From the NCBI GenBank assembly GCA_014529385.2, contig CM043966.1, positions 110,530,808 to 110,553,047 on the forward strand: 22,240 nt of DNA. Direction: 5' to 3'. Positions 1 through 11,413 of this stretch are shown one piece after another (position 1 is the stretch's first letter; every line of letters starts with the position of its first letter). The position numbers were made by a program, and so were the translations under genes. Below the pieces are notes generated by a model, which had not been told where the DNA came from, made no database searches, and saw nothing but the letters and a program-made list of their open reading frames with translations. This DNA comes from Adiantum capillus-veneris. Lineage: Eukaryota > Streptophyta > Polypodiopsida > Polypodiales > Pteridaceae.

Positions 1-1131
1 TCGTCCTGAGAAGATCCATTGACTCCGTAAATGTCTCAATATTTGGCTGTAAGGTTGCTTGACATACAATGCCTGAGCCTCCTCATTTGCAATGGCAGAT
101 ATAGCAGTTGCAACAAATGGAGGAGCATTCACAACAATGCGAGCCTTTCTAAATTTATACACGCTAATCAGTCTTTCAAAGATCTCTTTGTTGTTTTGTT
201 CATTGTGAAGCAAAACTTTTGCAGCATAGATTGAATGCTGCCCATCAAGAATCCAATAATGATAATCTTTAATTTTTTGCTCCTCTACCTCTTCTACTGC
301 CAAAGGAGTCCCCTTCTTTGATTTTGCATTTCGAACAGGCATCAAATATGCACATGCTGCAGGCTTGGTCGTACTCCGTGAAAATCCAAATAACACACTT
401 TCAGCGTGTTTTTGATCCATAATACGTGCATTATAGTGATCAGGAGCAAGCCAACAATTTTGAATAGGGATATCAAATTCCCAATATTGGAAAGGAAAAT
501 AATTTATGTACTTATTCATTCCACCTGTATCTTTTTCTTGTCCTTTCATGGCCTCAGCTTCTAAAACATTTGGATCCACAATTCTCATCTTTGACATTGA
601 ACCCTCTGTTGATGAGGATGCCAAAGATGCCTTGTCTACATCCAAAATGGAACTAGTTCGCTTAGCTTCTACTTTCTGCACTTTTGCTTGCTTCTTTGTG
701 GATGGTGGTCGTGAAGCTTTCACCTTTTTTCGTTGTAGTGTGGCAATGATGGAGCTTTGAAGTTGATCTGCTGTGATATTTGGATTTGATTCTGCAAACT
801 TCCATCCTCGAGAAAACATTGTCTCTTCTTTGTTTCTAGACATGCGCTCCAATGCATATGCTCCTGGAGATAGTTGAAATTCTAGATTCATTGGAACTAG
901 AATGTCAATGCATTCCACCTCTGGATGACTATCAACTACAGAGACAGATGCTTCCACAACTTGTCCAACATCTTCAAACAAGCTGTCATTCTCCTTTTTG
1001 GCAATAAATAGATGCACCTTATGAAATTGTGCACCCTCTATACCATGTATGTCCAAATACCATTTCCTAAGATCATTGCAAGTATAGTCAACTGAGACAG
1101 CAACCCTTGCAACCTGTTTTTTTGGAGCCAT
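1..1131 (-). CDS. ParB/sulfiredoxin-like (DGQHR-type) domain protein, partial, C-terminus beyond the window
   Basis: I translated this strand codon by codon and found 377 codons without a stop, starting at ATG 1131-1129 and running off position 1. The ATG has a plant-like context (AAAGATGGCT), and an in-frame TAA lies at 1161-1159. Residues 1-117 are unassigned. Residues 134-158 are Lys/Arg-rich and could be a nuclear signal or a linker. Residues about 218-330 follow the ParB/Srx layout: an N-A-R stretch at 234-236, Asp239 opening a helix, then W-I-L-D-G-Q-H-S at 293-300 followed by an Ala-Ala helix. In DGQHR/ParB relatives this motif binds nucleotide or phosphate, and some members are nucleases, CTPases or DNA-modification proteins. 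Here the usual Arg after His is Ser300, so catalysis is uncertain. The family is inferred from motifs only, and I do not recognise the gene. It could be a host gene, a transposon-borne gene or an old viral insertion. The intact frame beside decayed repeats suggests recent selection or a recent arrival. Confidence 0.72.
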   Translation of the reverse strand, partial: MAPKKQVARVAVSVDYTCNDLRKWYLDIHGIEGAQFHKVHLFIAKKENDSLFEDVGQVVEASVSVVDSHPEVECIDILVPMNLEFQLSPGAYALERMSRNKEETMFSRGWKFAESNPNITADQLQSSIIATLQRKKVKASRPPSTKKQAKVQKVEAKRTSSILDVDKASLASSSTEGSMSKMRIVDPNVLEAEAMKGQEKDTGGMNKYINYFPFQYWEFDIPIQNCWLAPDHYNARIMDQKHAESVLFGFSRSTTKPAACAYLMPVRNAKSKKGTPLAVEEVEEQKIKDYHYWILDGQHSIYAAKVLLHNEQNNKEIFERLISVYKFRKARIVVNAPPFVATAISAIANEEAQALYVKQPYSQILRHLRSQWIFSGR

Positions 1132-1203
1132 CTTTCCTGAAACAAAAAAAACCAAATGTTATTTTAACATATACTTTTTTGTAATGGATTAAGTTTGTGT
1201 GAA
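1132..1203 (-). other. Gene leader with predicted 3' splice site
   Basis: On the minus strand an eight-T run followed by GTTTCAG ends at 1137, five bases before the ATG. This matches a plant 3' splice site (polypyrimidine tract then CAG). The stretch just upstream is AT-rich and includes TTAAAATAACA, where a branch point could lie. If the site is used, the ATG exon begins at 1136 and a 5'-UTR or short coding exon lies further right, within or beyond the satellite. I see no clear TATA box at promoter distance. The alternative is an unspliced leader that happens to be T-rich. Confidence 0.45.
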
Positions 1204-1765
1204 TACAAGTTCCACCACTTGTTCAAGCTAGATCTAAGCAAGTATACATAGTGATCATTTAAGCTAGTAAACTAAGGGAAGGGAGAAGTAAGGTCCACCA
1301 CTTGTCCAAGCTCAGCTCTAGACAACATGGAGAGATTCGAGGTCTACTAATTGTCTAATATAGGCTAACTATATTGAAACATAGAGAGAAGCAAAGGTCC
1401 ACCACTTGTCCAATCTAGGGTCCATTGAAACATGGAGAGAAGGATGCTCCACCATTTGTCCAAAATAGGCTCCATTGAAACATGAAGAGAAGCAAGATGC
1501 ACCATGTCTTTGAGATGCTAGGCTCCATTGAAATACCTTAAACCCATGATATTTTGTATATGTGGGGTTTAAATTCAAGGTCCACCACTTGTCCAACCTA
1601 TTATCCCTAGTAGCATGAGTGGTTTGGTCTCAAGATTCACCACTTTTCCACTCTATGTCATTATATTAAGAAGATCTGGGTGTTAAGGTCCACCACTTGT
1701 CCAACCTATAAGGCAATATCTTAAATGGTATTATTTACCACCACTTGGAATGCACATGATGGGTT
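1204..1765. repeat. Degenerate left edge of the satellite
   Basis: Box-like sequences appear at about 1210 (ttccaccacttgttcaagct) and 1292, but spacing is irregular and unrelated sequence separates them. From about 1370 the order matches a diverged monomer, including the gtagcatgag and ttttccactctatg segments. Decayed copies at the margin are usual for satellites homogenised by unequal exchange in their interior. Confidence 0.8.
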
Positions 1766-4740
1766 TTACATAGGGGTATGGTTCCAAGGTCCACCACTTG
1801 TCCAAGCTAACTCTATTGAAACATAGAGAGAATCAAAGGTCCACCACTTCTCCAAGCTAGGCTCCATTGAAACATGGAGAGAAGGATGCTCCACCATTTG
1901 TCCAAGCCAGGTTTGATTGAAACATGAAGAGAAGCAAGTTGCACCATGTCTCCAAAATGCTAGGCTCCATTGAAATATCTTAAACCCATGATATTTCATA
2001 CATGGGGGGTTTACATTCAAGGTCCACCACCTGTCCAACCTATTATCACTAGTAGCATGAGTGGTTTGATGTCAAGATTCACCACTTTTCCACTCTATTT
2101 CATTATATTAAGAAGATCTGGGTGTTAAGGTCCACCACTTGTCCAACCTATAAGGCTATATCTTAAAGGGTATTCTTTCTCACCATATCTTAAAGGGTAT
2201 TCTTTCTCACCACTTGGAATGACCATGATAGGTTTTACATGGGGGTTTGGTTCCAAGTTCCACCACTTGTCCAAGCTAACTCTATTGAAACATAGAGAGA
2301 AGCAAAGGTCCACCACTTGTCTAAGCTAGGGTCCATTGAAACATGGAGAGAAGGATGCTCCACCATTTTTCCAAGATAGGCTCCATTGAAACATGAAGAG
2401 AAGCAAGCTGCACCATGTCTCTAAGATGCTAAGATCCATTGAAATACCTTAAACCCACGATATTTGTACATGGGGAGTTTACATTCAAGGTCCACCACTT
2501 GTCCAACCTATTATCTCTAGTAGCATGAGTGGTTTGGTCTCAATATTCACCACTTTTCCACTCTATGTCATTACGTTAAGAAGATCTGGGTGTTAAGGTC
2601 GACCACTTGTCCAACCTATAAGGGTATATCTTAAAGGGTATTCTTTCTCACCACTTGAAATGTCCATGATATGTTTTACATGGGGGTTTGGCTCCAAGGT
2701 CCACCACTTGTCCAAGCTAACTCTATTGACACATAGAGAGAAACAAAGGTCCACCACTTGTCCAAGATAGGCTCCATTGAAACATGGAGAGAAGGATCCT
2801 CTACCATTTGTCGAAGCTAACTCTATTGAAACATGGGGGGTTTACATTCAAGGTCCACCACTTGTCCAACCTATTAACGCTAGTAGCATGAGTGGTTTGG
2901 TCTCAAGATTCACCACTTTTTCAATCTATGTCATTATATTAAGAATATTTGGGTGTTAAGGTCCACCACTTGTCCAACCTATAAGGCTATATCTTAAGGG
3001 TTGTTCTTTCTCACCACTTGGAGTGACCAGCATAGGTTTTACATGGGGGTTTTGTTTCAAGGTCCACCACTTGTCCAAGCTAACTCTATTGAAACATAGA
3101 GAGAATCAAAGGTCCACCACTTGTCCAAGCTAGGGTCCATTGAAACATGGAGAGAAGGATGCTCCACCATTTGTCCAAGATACGCTCCATTGAAACATGA
3201 AGAGAAGCAAGCTACACCATGTCTCAAGATGCTAGGCTCCATTGAAATACCTCAAACCCATGATATTTTGAACATGGGGGGTTTACATTCAAGGTCCACC
3301 ACTTGTCCAACCTATTATCTTTAGTAGCATGAGTGGTTTGGTCTCAAGATTCACCATTTTTCCACTCTATGTCATTCTATTAAGAATATCTGGGTGCTAA
3401 GGTCCACCACTTGTCCAACCTATAAGGCTATATCTTAAACTTTATTCTTTCTCACCACTTGGAGTTACCAAGATAGGTTTTACATGGGAGTTTGGTTCCA
3501 AGGCCCACCACTTGTCCAAGCTAACTCTATTGAAACATAGAGAGAAGCAAAGGTCCACCACTTGTCCAAGCTAGGCTCCATTGAAACATAGAGAGAAGGA
3601 TGCTCCACCATTTGTCCAAGATAGGCTTCATTGAAACATGAAAAGAAGCAAGTTGCACCATATCTCCAAGATTCTAGGATCCATTGAAATACCTTAAACC
3701 CATGATATTGTTTACATGTGGGGTTTAACGTCAAGGCCAGTCACTTTTCCAAGCTATTATCCCTAGTAGCATGAGTGGTTTGGTCTCAAGATTCACCACT
3801 TTTCCACTCTATGTCATTATATAAAGAAGATCTAGGTGTTAAGGTCGACCACTTGTCCAACCTATAAGGGTATATCTTAAAGGGTATTCTTTCTCACCAC
3901 TTGAAATGTCCATGATATGTTTTACATAGGGGTTTGGTTCCAAGGTCCACCCCTTATCCAAGCTAACTTTATTCTTCTCATAGAGAGAAGCAAAAGGTCC
4001 ACCACTTGTCCAAGCTAGGCTCCATTGAAACATGGAGAGAAGGATGCTCCACCATTTGTCGAAGCTAACTCTATTGAAACATGGAAGGTTTACATTCAAG
4101 GTCCACCAGTTGTCCAACCTATTAACGCTAGTAGCATGAGGGGTTTGGTCTCAAGATTCACCACTTTTTCACTCTGTGTCATTATATTAAGAATATTTGG
4201 GTATTAAGGTCCACCACTTGTCCAACCTATAAGACTATATCTTAATGGTTATTCTTTCTGACCACTTGGAGTGACCATGAAAGGTTTTACATGGGGGTTT
4301 GGTTCCAAGGTCCACCACTTGTCCAAGCTAACTCTATTGAAACATAGAGAGAAGCAAAGGTCCACCACTTGTCTAAGCTAGGGTCTATTGAAACATGGAG
4401 AGAAGGATGCTCCACCATTTGTCCAAGATAGACTCCATTGAAACATGAAGAGAAGCAAGCTGCACCATATCTCCAAGATGCTAGCCTCCATCGAAATACC
4501 TTAAACCCACGTTATTTTTTACATGGGGAGTTTACATTCAAGATCAACAATTTGTCCAACCTATTATCGCTAGTAGCATGAGTGGTTTGCTCTCAAGATT
4601 CACCACTTTTCCACTCTCTGTCATTATATTAAGAATATTTGGGTGTTAAGGTCCACCACTTGTCCAACCTATAAGAGTATATGTTAATGGTTATTCTTTC
4701 TCACCCCTTGAAAGACTATATCTTAATGGTTATCCCTAGC
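1766..4740. repeat. Older satellite subfamily (gtagcatgag type)
   Basis: Monomers here share gtagcatgag, gtccaacctattat and usually attgaaataccttaaac, unlike those further right (gtagcctgag, gtccaagctattattg, atcgaaa-acattaaac). Neighbouring copies differ at many more positions than core copies do. Two shortened monomers, at 2676 (363 bp) and 3922 (365 bp), share the same internal deletion and sit 1246 bp apart, which marks a three-monomer duplication. Confidence 0.85.
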
Positions 4741-7066
4741 TATTATTGCTAGTAGCCTGAGTGGTTTGGTCTCAAGATTCACCACTTTTATTAAGAATAT
4801 GTGGGTGTTAAGGTCCACCACTTGTCCCACCTATAAGGCTACATCTTAAAGGTTATTCTTTCTTACTACTTGGAGTGACCATGATAGGTTTTACATGGGG
4901 GTTTGGTTCCAAGGTCCACCACTTGTCCAAGCTAACTCTATTGAAACATAGAGAGAAGCAAAGGTCCACCCCTTGTCTAAGCTAGGGTCCATTGAAACAT
5001 GGAGAGAAGGATGCTCCACCATTTGTCCAAGGTAGGCTCCATTGAAACATGAGGAGAATCAAGGTGCACCATGTCTCCAAGATGCTAGGCTCCATCGAAA
5101 AACATTAAACCCACGATATGTCGTAGATGAGGGGTTTACATTCAAGGTCCAACACTTGTCCAAGCTATTATTGGTAGTAGCCTGAGTGGTTTGGTCTCAA
5201 GATTCACCACTTTTCCACTCTATGTCATTATATTAAGAATATGCGCGTGTTAAGGTCCACCACTTGTCCAACCTATAAGGCTACATCTTAAAGGTTATTC
5301 TTTATTACCACTTGGAGTGACCATGATAGGTTTTACATGGGGGTTTGGTTCCAAGGTCCACCACTTGTCCAAGCTAACTCTATTGAAACATAGAGAGAAA
5401 CAAAGGTCCACCACTTGTCCAAGCTAGGGTCCATTGAAACATGGAGAGAAGGATGCTCCACCATTTGTCCAAGATAGGCTCCATTGAAACATGACGAGAA
5501 GCAAGCTGCACCATGTCTCCAAGATGCTAGGCTCCATCGAAATACATTAAACCCACGATATTTCGTAGATGAGGGGTTTACATTCAAGGTCCACCACTTG
5601 TCCAAGCTATTATTGCTAGTAGCCTGAGTGGTTTGGTCTCAAGATTCACCACTTTTATTAAGAATATGTGGGTGTTAAGGTCCACCACTTGTCCAACCTA
5701 TAAGGCTACATCTTAAAGGTTATTCTTTCTTACTACTTGGAGTGACCATGATAGGTTTTACATGGGGGTTTGGTTCCAAGGTCCACCACTTGTCCAAGCT
5801 AACTCTATTGAAACATAGAGAGAAGCAAAGGTCCACCCCTTGTCTAAGCTAGGGTCCATTGAAACATGGAGAGAAGGATGCTCCACCATTTGTCCAAGGT
5901 AGGCTCCATTGAAACATGAGGAGAAGCAAGGTGCACCATGTCTCCAAGATGCTAGGCTCCATCGAAAAACATTAAACCCACGATATGTCGTAGATGAGGG
6001 GTTTACATTCAAGGTCCACCACTTGTCCAAGCTATTATTGCTAGTAGCCTGAGTGGTTTGGTCTCAAGATTCACCACTTTTCCACTCTATGTCATTATAT
6101 TAAGAATATGCGGGTGTTAAGGTCCACCACTTGTCCAACCTATAAGGCTACATCTTAAAGGTTATTCTTTATTACCACTTGGAGTGACCATGATAGGTTT
6201 TACATGGGGGTTTGGTTCCAAGGTCCACCACTTGTCCAAGCTAACTCTATTGAAACATAGAGAGAAACAAAGGTCCACCACTTGTCCAAGCTAGGGTCCA
6301 TTGAAACATGGAGAGAAGGATGCTCCACCATTTGTCCAAGATAGGCTCCATTGAAACATGACGAGAAGCAAGGTGCACCATGTCTCCAAGATGCTAGGCT
6401 CCATCGAAATACATTAAACCCACGATATTTCGTAGATGAGGGGTTTACATTCAAGGTCCACCACTTGTCCAAGCTATTATTGCTAGTAGCCTGAGTGGTT
6501 TGGTCTCAAGATTCACCACTTTTCCACTCTATGTCATTATATTAAGAATATGCGCGTGTTAAGGTCCACCACTTGTCCAACCTATAAGGCTACATCTTAA
6601 AGGTTATTCTTTATTACCACTTGGAGTGACCATGATAGGTTTTACATGGGGGTTTGGTTCCAAGGTCCACCACTTGTCCAAGCTAACTCTATTGAAACAT
6701 AGAGAGAAACAAAGGTCCACCACTTGTCCAAGCTAGGGTCCATTGAAACATGGAGAGAAGGATGCTCCACCATTTGTCCAAGATAGGCTCATTTGAAACA
6801 TGACGAGAAGCAAGCTGCACCATGTCTCCAAGATGCTAGGCTCCATCGAAATACATTAAACCCACGATATTTCGTAGATGAGGGGTTTACATTCAAGGTC
6901 CACCACTTGTCCAAGCTATTATTGCTAGTAGCCTGAGTGGTTTGGTCTCAAGATTCACCACTTTTATTAAGAATATGTGGGTGTTAAGGTCCACCACTTG
7001 TCCAACCTATAAGGCTACATCTTAAAGGTTATTCTTTCTTACTACTTGGAGTGACCATGATAGGTT

Positions 7067-9241
7067 TTACATGGGGGTTTGGTTCCAAGGTCCACCACTT
7101 GTCCAAGCTAACTCTATTGAAACATAGAGAGAAGCAAAGGCCCACCCCTTGTCTAAGCTAGGGTCCATTGAAACATGGAGAGAAGTATGCTCCACCATTT
7201 GTCCAAGGTAGGCTCCATTGAAACATGAGGAGAAGCAAGGTGCACCATGTCTCCAAGATGCTAGGCTCCATCGAAAAACATTAAACCCACGATATGTCTT
7301 AGATGAGGGGTTTACATTCAAGGTCCACACTTGTCCAAGCTATTATTGCTAGTAGCCTGAGTGGTTTGGTCTCACGATTCACCACTTTTCCACTCTATGT
7401 CTTTATATTAAGAATATGCGCGTGTTAAGGTCCACCACTTGTCCAACCTATAAGGCTACATCTTAAAGGTTATTCTTTATTACCACTTGGAGTGACCATG
7501 ATAGGTTTTACGTGGGGGTTTGGTTCCAAGGTCCACCACTTGTCCAAGCTAACTCTATTGAAACATAGAGAGAAACAAAGGTCCACCACTTGTCCAAGCT
7601 AGGGTCCATTGAAACATGGAGAGAAGGATGCTCCACCATTTGTCCAAGATAGGCTCCATTGAAACATGACGAGAAGCAAGCTGCACCATGTCTCCAAGAT
7701 GCTAGGCTCCATCGAAATACATTAAACCCACGATATTTCGTAGATAAGGGGTTTACATTCAAGGTCCACCACTTGTCCAAGCTATTATTGCTAGTAGCCT
7801 GAGTGGTTTGGTCTCAAGATTCACCACTTTTCCACTCTATGTCTTTATATTAAGAATATGCGCGTGTTAAGGTCCACCACTTGTCCAACCTATAAGGCTA
7901 CATCTTAAAGGTTATTCTTTATTACCACTTGGAGTGACCATGATAGGTTTTACGTGGGGGTTTGGTTCCAAGGTCCACCACTTGCCCAAGCTAACTCTAT
8001 TGAAACATAAAGAGAAACAAAGGTCCACCACTTGTCCAAGCTAGGGTCCATTGAAACATGGAGAGAAGGATGCTCCACCATTTGTCCAAGATAGGCTCCA
8101 TTGAAACATGACGAGAAGCAAGCTGCACCATGTCTCCAAGATGCTAGGCTCCATCGAAATACATTAAACCCACGATATTTCGTAGATGAGGGGTTTACAT
8201 TCAAGGTCCACCACTTGTCCAAGCTATTATTGCTAGTAGCCTGAGTGGTTTGGTCTCAAGATTCACCACTTTTATTAAGAATATGTGGGTGTTAAGGTCC
8301 ACCACTTGTCCAACCTATAAGGCTACATCTTAAAGGTTATTCTTTCTTACTACTTGGAGTGACCATGATAGGTTTTACATGGGGGTTTGGTTCCAAGGTC
8401 CACCACTTGTCCAAGCTAACTCTATTGAAACATAGAGAGAAGCAAAGGTCCACCCCTTGTCTAAGCTAGGGTCCATTGATACATGGAGAGAAGGATGCTC
8501 CACCATTTGTCCAAGGTAGGCTCCATTGAAACATGAGGAGAAGCAAGGTGCACCATGTCTCCAAGATGCTAGGCTCCATCGAAAAACATTAAACCCACGA
8601 TATGTCGTAGATGAGGGTTGTACATTCAAGGTCCACCACTTGTCCAAGCTATTATTGCTAGTAGCCTGAGTGGTTTGGTCTCAAGATTCACCACTTTTCC
8701 ACTCTATGTCATTATATTAAGAATATGCGCGTGTTAAGGTCCACCACTTGTCCAACCTATAAGGCTACATCTTAAAGGTTATTCTTTATTACCACTTGGA
8801 GTGACCATGATAGGTTTTACATGGGGGTTTGGTTCCAAGGTCCACCACTTGTCCAAGCTAACTCTATTGAAACATAGAGAGAAACAAAGGTCCACCACTT
8901 GTCCAAGCTAGGGTCCATTGAAACATGGAGAGAAGGATGCTCCACCATTTGTCCAAGATAGGCTCCATTGAAACATGACGAGAAGCAAGCTGCACCATGT
9001 CTCCAAGATGCTAGGCTCCATCGAAATACATTAAACCCACGATATTTCGTAGATGAGGGGTTTACATTCAAGGTCCACCACTTGTCCAAGCTATTATTGC
9101 TAGTAGCCTGAGTGGTTTGGTCTCAAGATTCACCACTTTTATTAAGAATATGTGGGTGTTAAGGTCCACCACTTGTCCAACCTATAAGGCTACATCTTAA
9201 AGGTTATTCTTTCTTACTACTTGGAGTGACCATGATAGGTT
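7067..9241. repeat. Higher-order unit ABBAB, copy 1 (2175 bp)
   Basis: Five monomers (7067, 7508, 7950, 8375, 8817) make a block whose order repeats in the next block. Its first A has private variants gtcttagatg and ggtccacacttg that reappear exactly 2175 bp later, and its first B has ttacgtgggg, also repeated 2175 bp later. Confidence 0.7.
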
Positions 9242-11413
9242 TTACATGGGGGTTTGGTTCCAAGGTCCACCACTTGTCCAAGCTATCTCTATTGAAACAT
9301 ACAGAGAAGCAAAGGTCCACCCCTTGTCTAAGCTAGGGTCCATTGAAACATGGAGAGAAGGATGCTCCACCATTTGTCCAAGGTAGGCTCCATTGAAACA
9401 TGAGGAGAATCAAGGTGCACCATGTCTCCAAGATGCTAGGCTCCATCCAAAAACATTAAACCCACGATATGTCTTAGATGAGGGGTTTACATTCAAGGTC
9501 CACACTTGTCCAAGCTATTATTGCTAGTAGCCTGAGTGGTTTGGTCTCAAGATTCACCACTTTTCCACTCTATGTCTTTATATTAAGAATATGCGCGTGT
9601 TAAGGTCCACCACTTGTCCAACCTATAAGGCTACATCTTAAAGGTTATTCTTTATTACCACTTGGAGTGACCATGATAGGTTTTACGTGGGGGTTTGGTT
9701 CCAAGGTCCACCACTTGTCCAAGCTAACTCTATTGAAACATAGAGAGAAACAAAGGTCCACCACTTGTCCAAGCTAGGGTCCATTGAAACATGGAGAGAA
9801 GGATGCTCCACCATTTGTCCAAGATAGGCTCCATTGAAACATGACGAGAAGCAAGCTGCACCATGTCTCCAAGATGCTAGGCTCCATCGAAATACATTAA
9901 ACCCACGATATTTCGTAGATGAGGGGTTTACATTCAAGGTCCACCACTTGTCCAAGCTATTATTGCTAGTAGCCTGAGTGGTTTGGTCTCAAGATTCACC
10001 ACTTTTCCACTCTATGTCATTATATTAAGAATATGCGCGTGTTAAGGTCCACCACTTGTCCAACCTATAAGGCTACATCTTAAAGGTTATTCTTTATTAC
10101 CACTTGGAGTGACCATGATAGGTTTTACATGGGGGTTTGGTTCCAAGGTCCACCACTTGTCCAAGCTAACTCTATTGAAACATAGAGAGAACAAAGGTCC
10201 ACCACTTGTCCAAGCTAGGGTCCATTGAAACATGGAGAGAAGGATGCTCCACCATTTGTCCAAGATAGGCTCCATTGAAACATGACGAGAAGCAAGCTGC
10301 ACCATGTCTCCAAGATGCTAGGCTCCATCGAAATACATTAAACCCACGATATTTCGTAGATGAGGGGTTTACATTCAAGGTCCACCACTTGTCCAAGCTA
10401 TTATTGCTAGTAGCCTGAGTGGTTTGGTCTCAAGATTCACCACTTTTATTAAGAATATGTGGGTGTTAAGGTCCACCACTTGTCCAACCTATAAGGCTAC
10501 ATCTTAAAGGTTATTCTTTCTTACTACTTGGAGTGACCATGATAGGTTTTACATGGGGGTTTGGTTCCAAGGTCCACCACTTGTCCAAGCTAACTCTATT
10601 GAAACATAGAGAGAAGCAAAGGTCCACCCCTTGTCTAAGCTAGGGTCCATTGAAACATGGAGAGAAGGATGCTCCACCATTTGTCCAAGGTAGGCTCCAT
10701 TGAAACATGAGGAGAATCAAGGTGCACCATGTCTCCAAGATGCTAGGCTCCATCCAAAAACATTAAACCCACGATATGTCGTAGATGAGGGGTTTACATT
10801 CAAGGTCCACCACTTGTCCAAGCTATTATTGCTAGTAGCCTGAGTGGTTTGGTCTCAAGATTCACCACTTTTCCACTCTATGTCATTTATTAAGAATATG
10901 CGCGTGTTAAGGTCCACCACTTGTCCAACCTATAAGGCTACATCTTAAAGGTTATTCTTTATTACCACTTGGAGTGACCATGATAGGTTTTACATGGGGG
11001 TTTGGTTCCAAGGTCCACCACTTGTCCAAGCTAACTCTATTGAAACATAGAGAGAAACAAAGGTCCACCACTTGTCCAAGCTAGGGTCCATTGAAACATG
11101 GAGAGAAGGATGCTCCACCATTTGTCCAAGATAGGCTCCATTGAAACATGACGAGAAGCAAGCTGCACCATGTCTCCAAGATGCTAGGCTCCATCGAAAT
11201 ACATTAAACCCACGATATTTCGTAGATGAGGGGTTTACATTCAAGGTCCACCACTTGTCCAAGCTATTATTGCTAGTAGCCTGAGTGGTTTGGTCTCAAG
11301 ATTCACCACTTTTATTAAGAATATGTGGTGTTAAGGTCCACCACTTGTCCAACCTATAAGGCTACATCTTAAAGGTTATTCTTTCTTACTACTTGGAGTG
11401 ACCATGATAGGTT
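9242..11413. repeat. Higher-order unit ABBAB, copy 2 (2172 bp)
   Basis: Monomers 9242, 9683, 10125, 10549 and 10990 repeat the ABBAB order. The match to copy 1 is mosaic. The second B lacks ttacgtgggg, and the A at 10549 shares tccatccaaaaac with the A at 9242, while the gagggttgtac variant of 8375 reappears at 11414. This suggests later exchange or conversion on top of the block duplication. Confidence 0.65.

Noticed and set aside
506-760. Plus-strand frame of 84 residues within the first kilobase
   Set aside because: It lies inside the unbroken minus-strand ParB-like frame, has no homology I can see, and is expected by chance opposite a coding strand.
5333-5605. Minus-strand frames of about 90 residues repeated in most satellite monomers (motifs such as D-K-W-W-T, G-Q-M-V-E-H, T-S-G-G-P), which could suggest a repeated gene family
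   Set aside because: The three motifs are the same 18-base box read in three different frames, because the subrepeat period of 50 is not a multiple of three. Several monomers (for example 9242 and 10549) lack the frame. The similarity comes from DNA homogenisation, not protein conservation.
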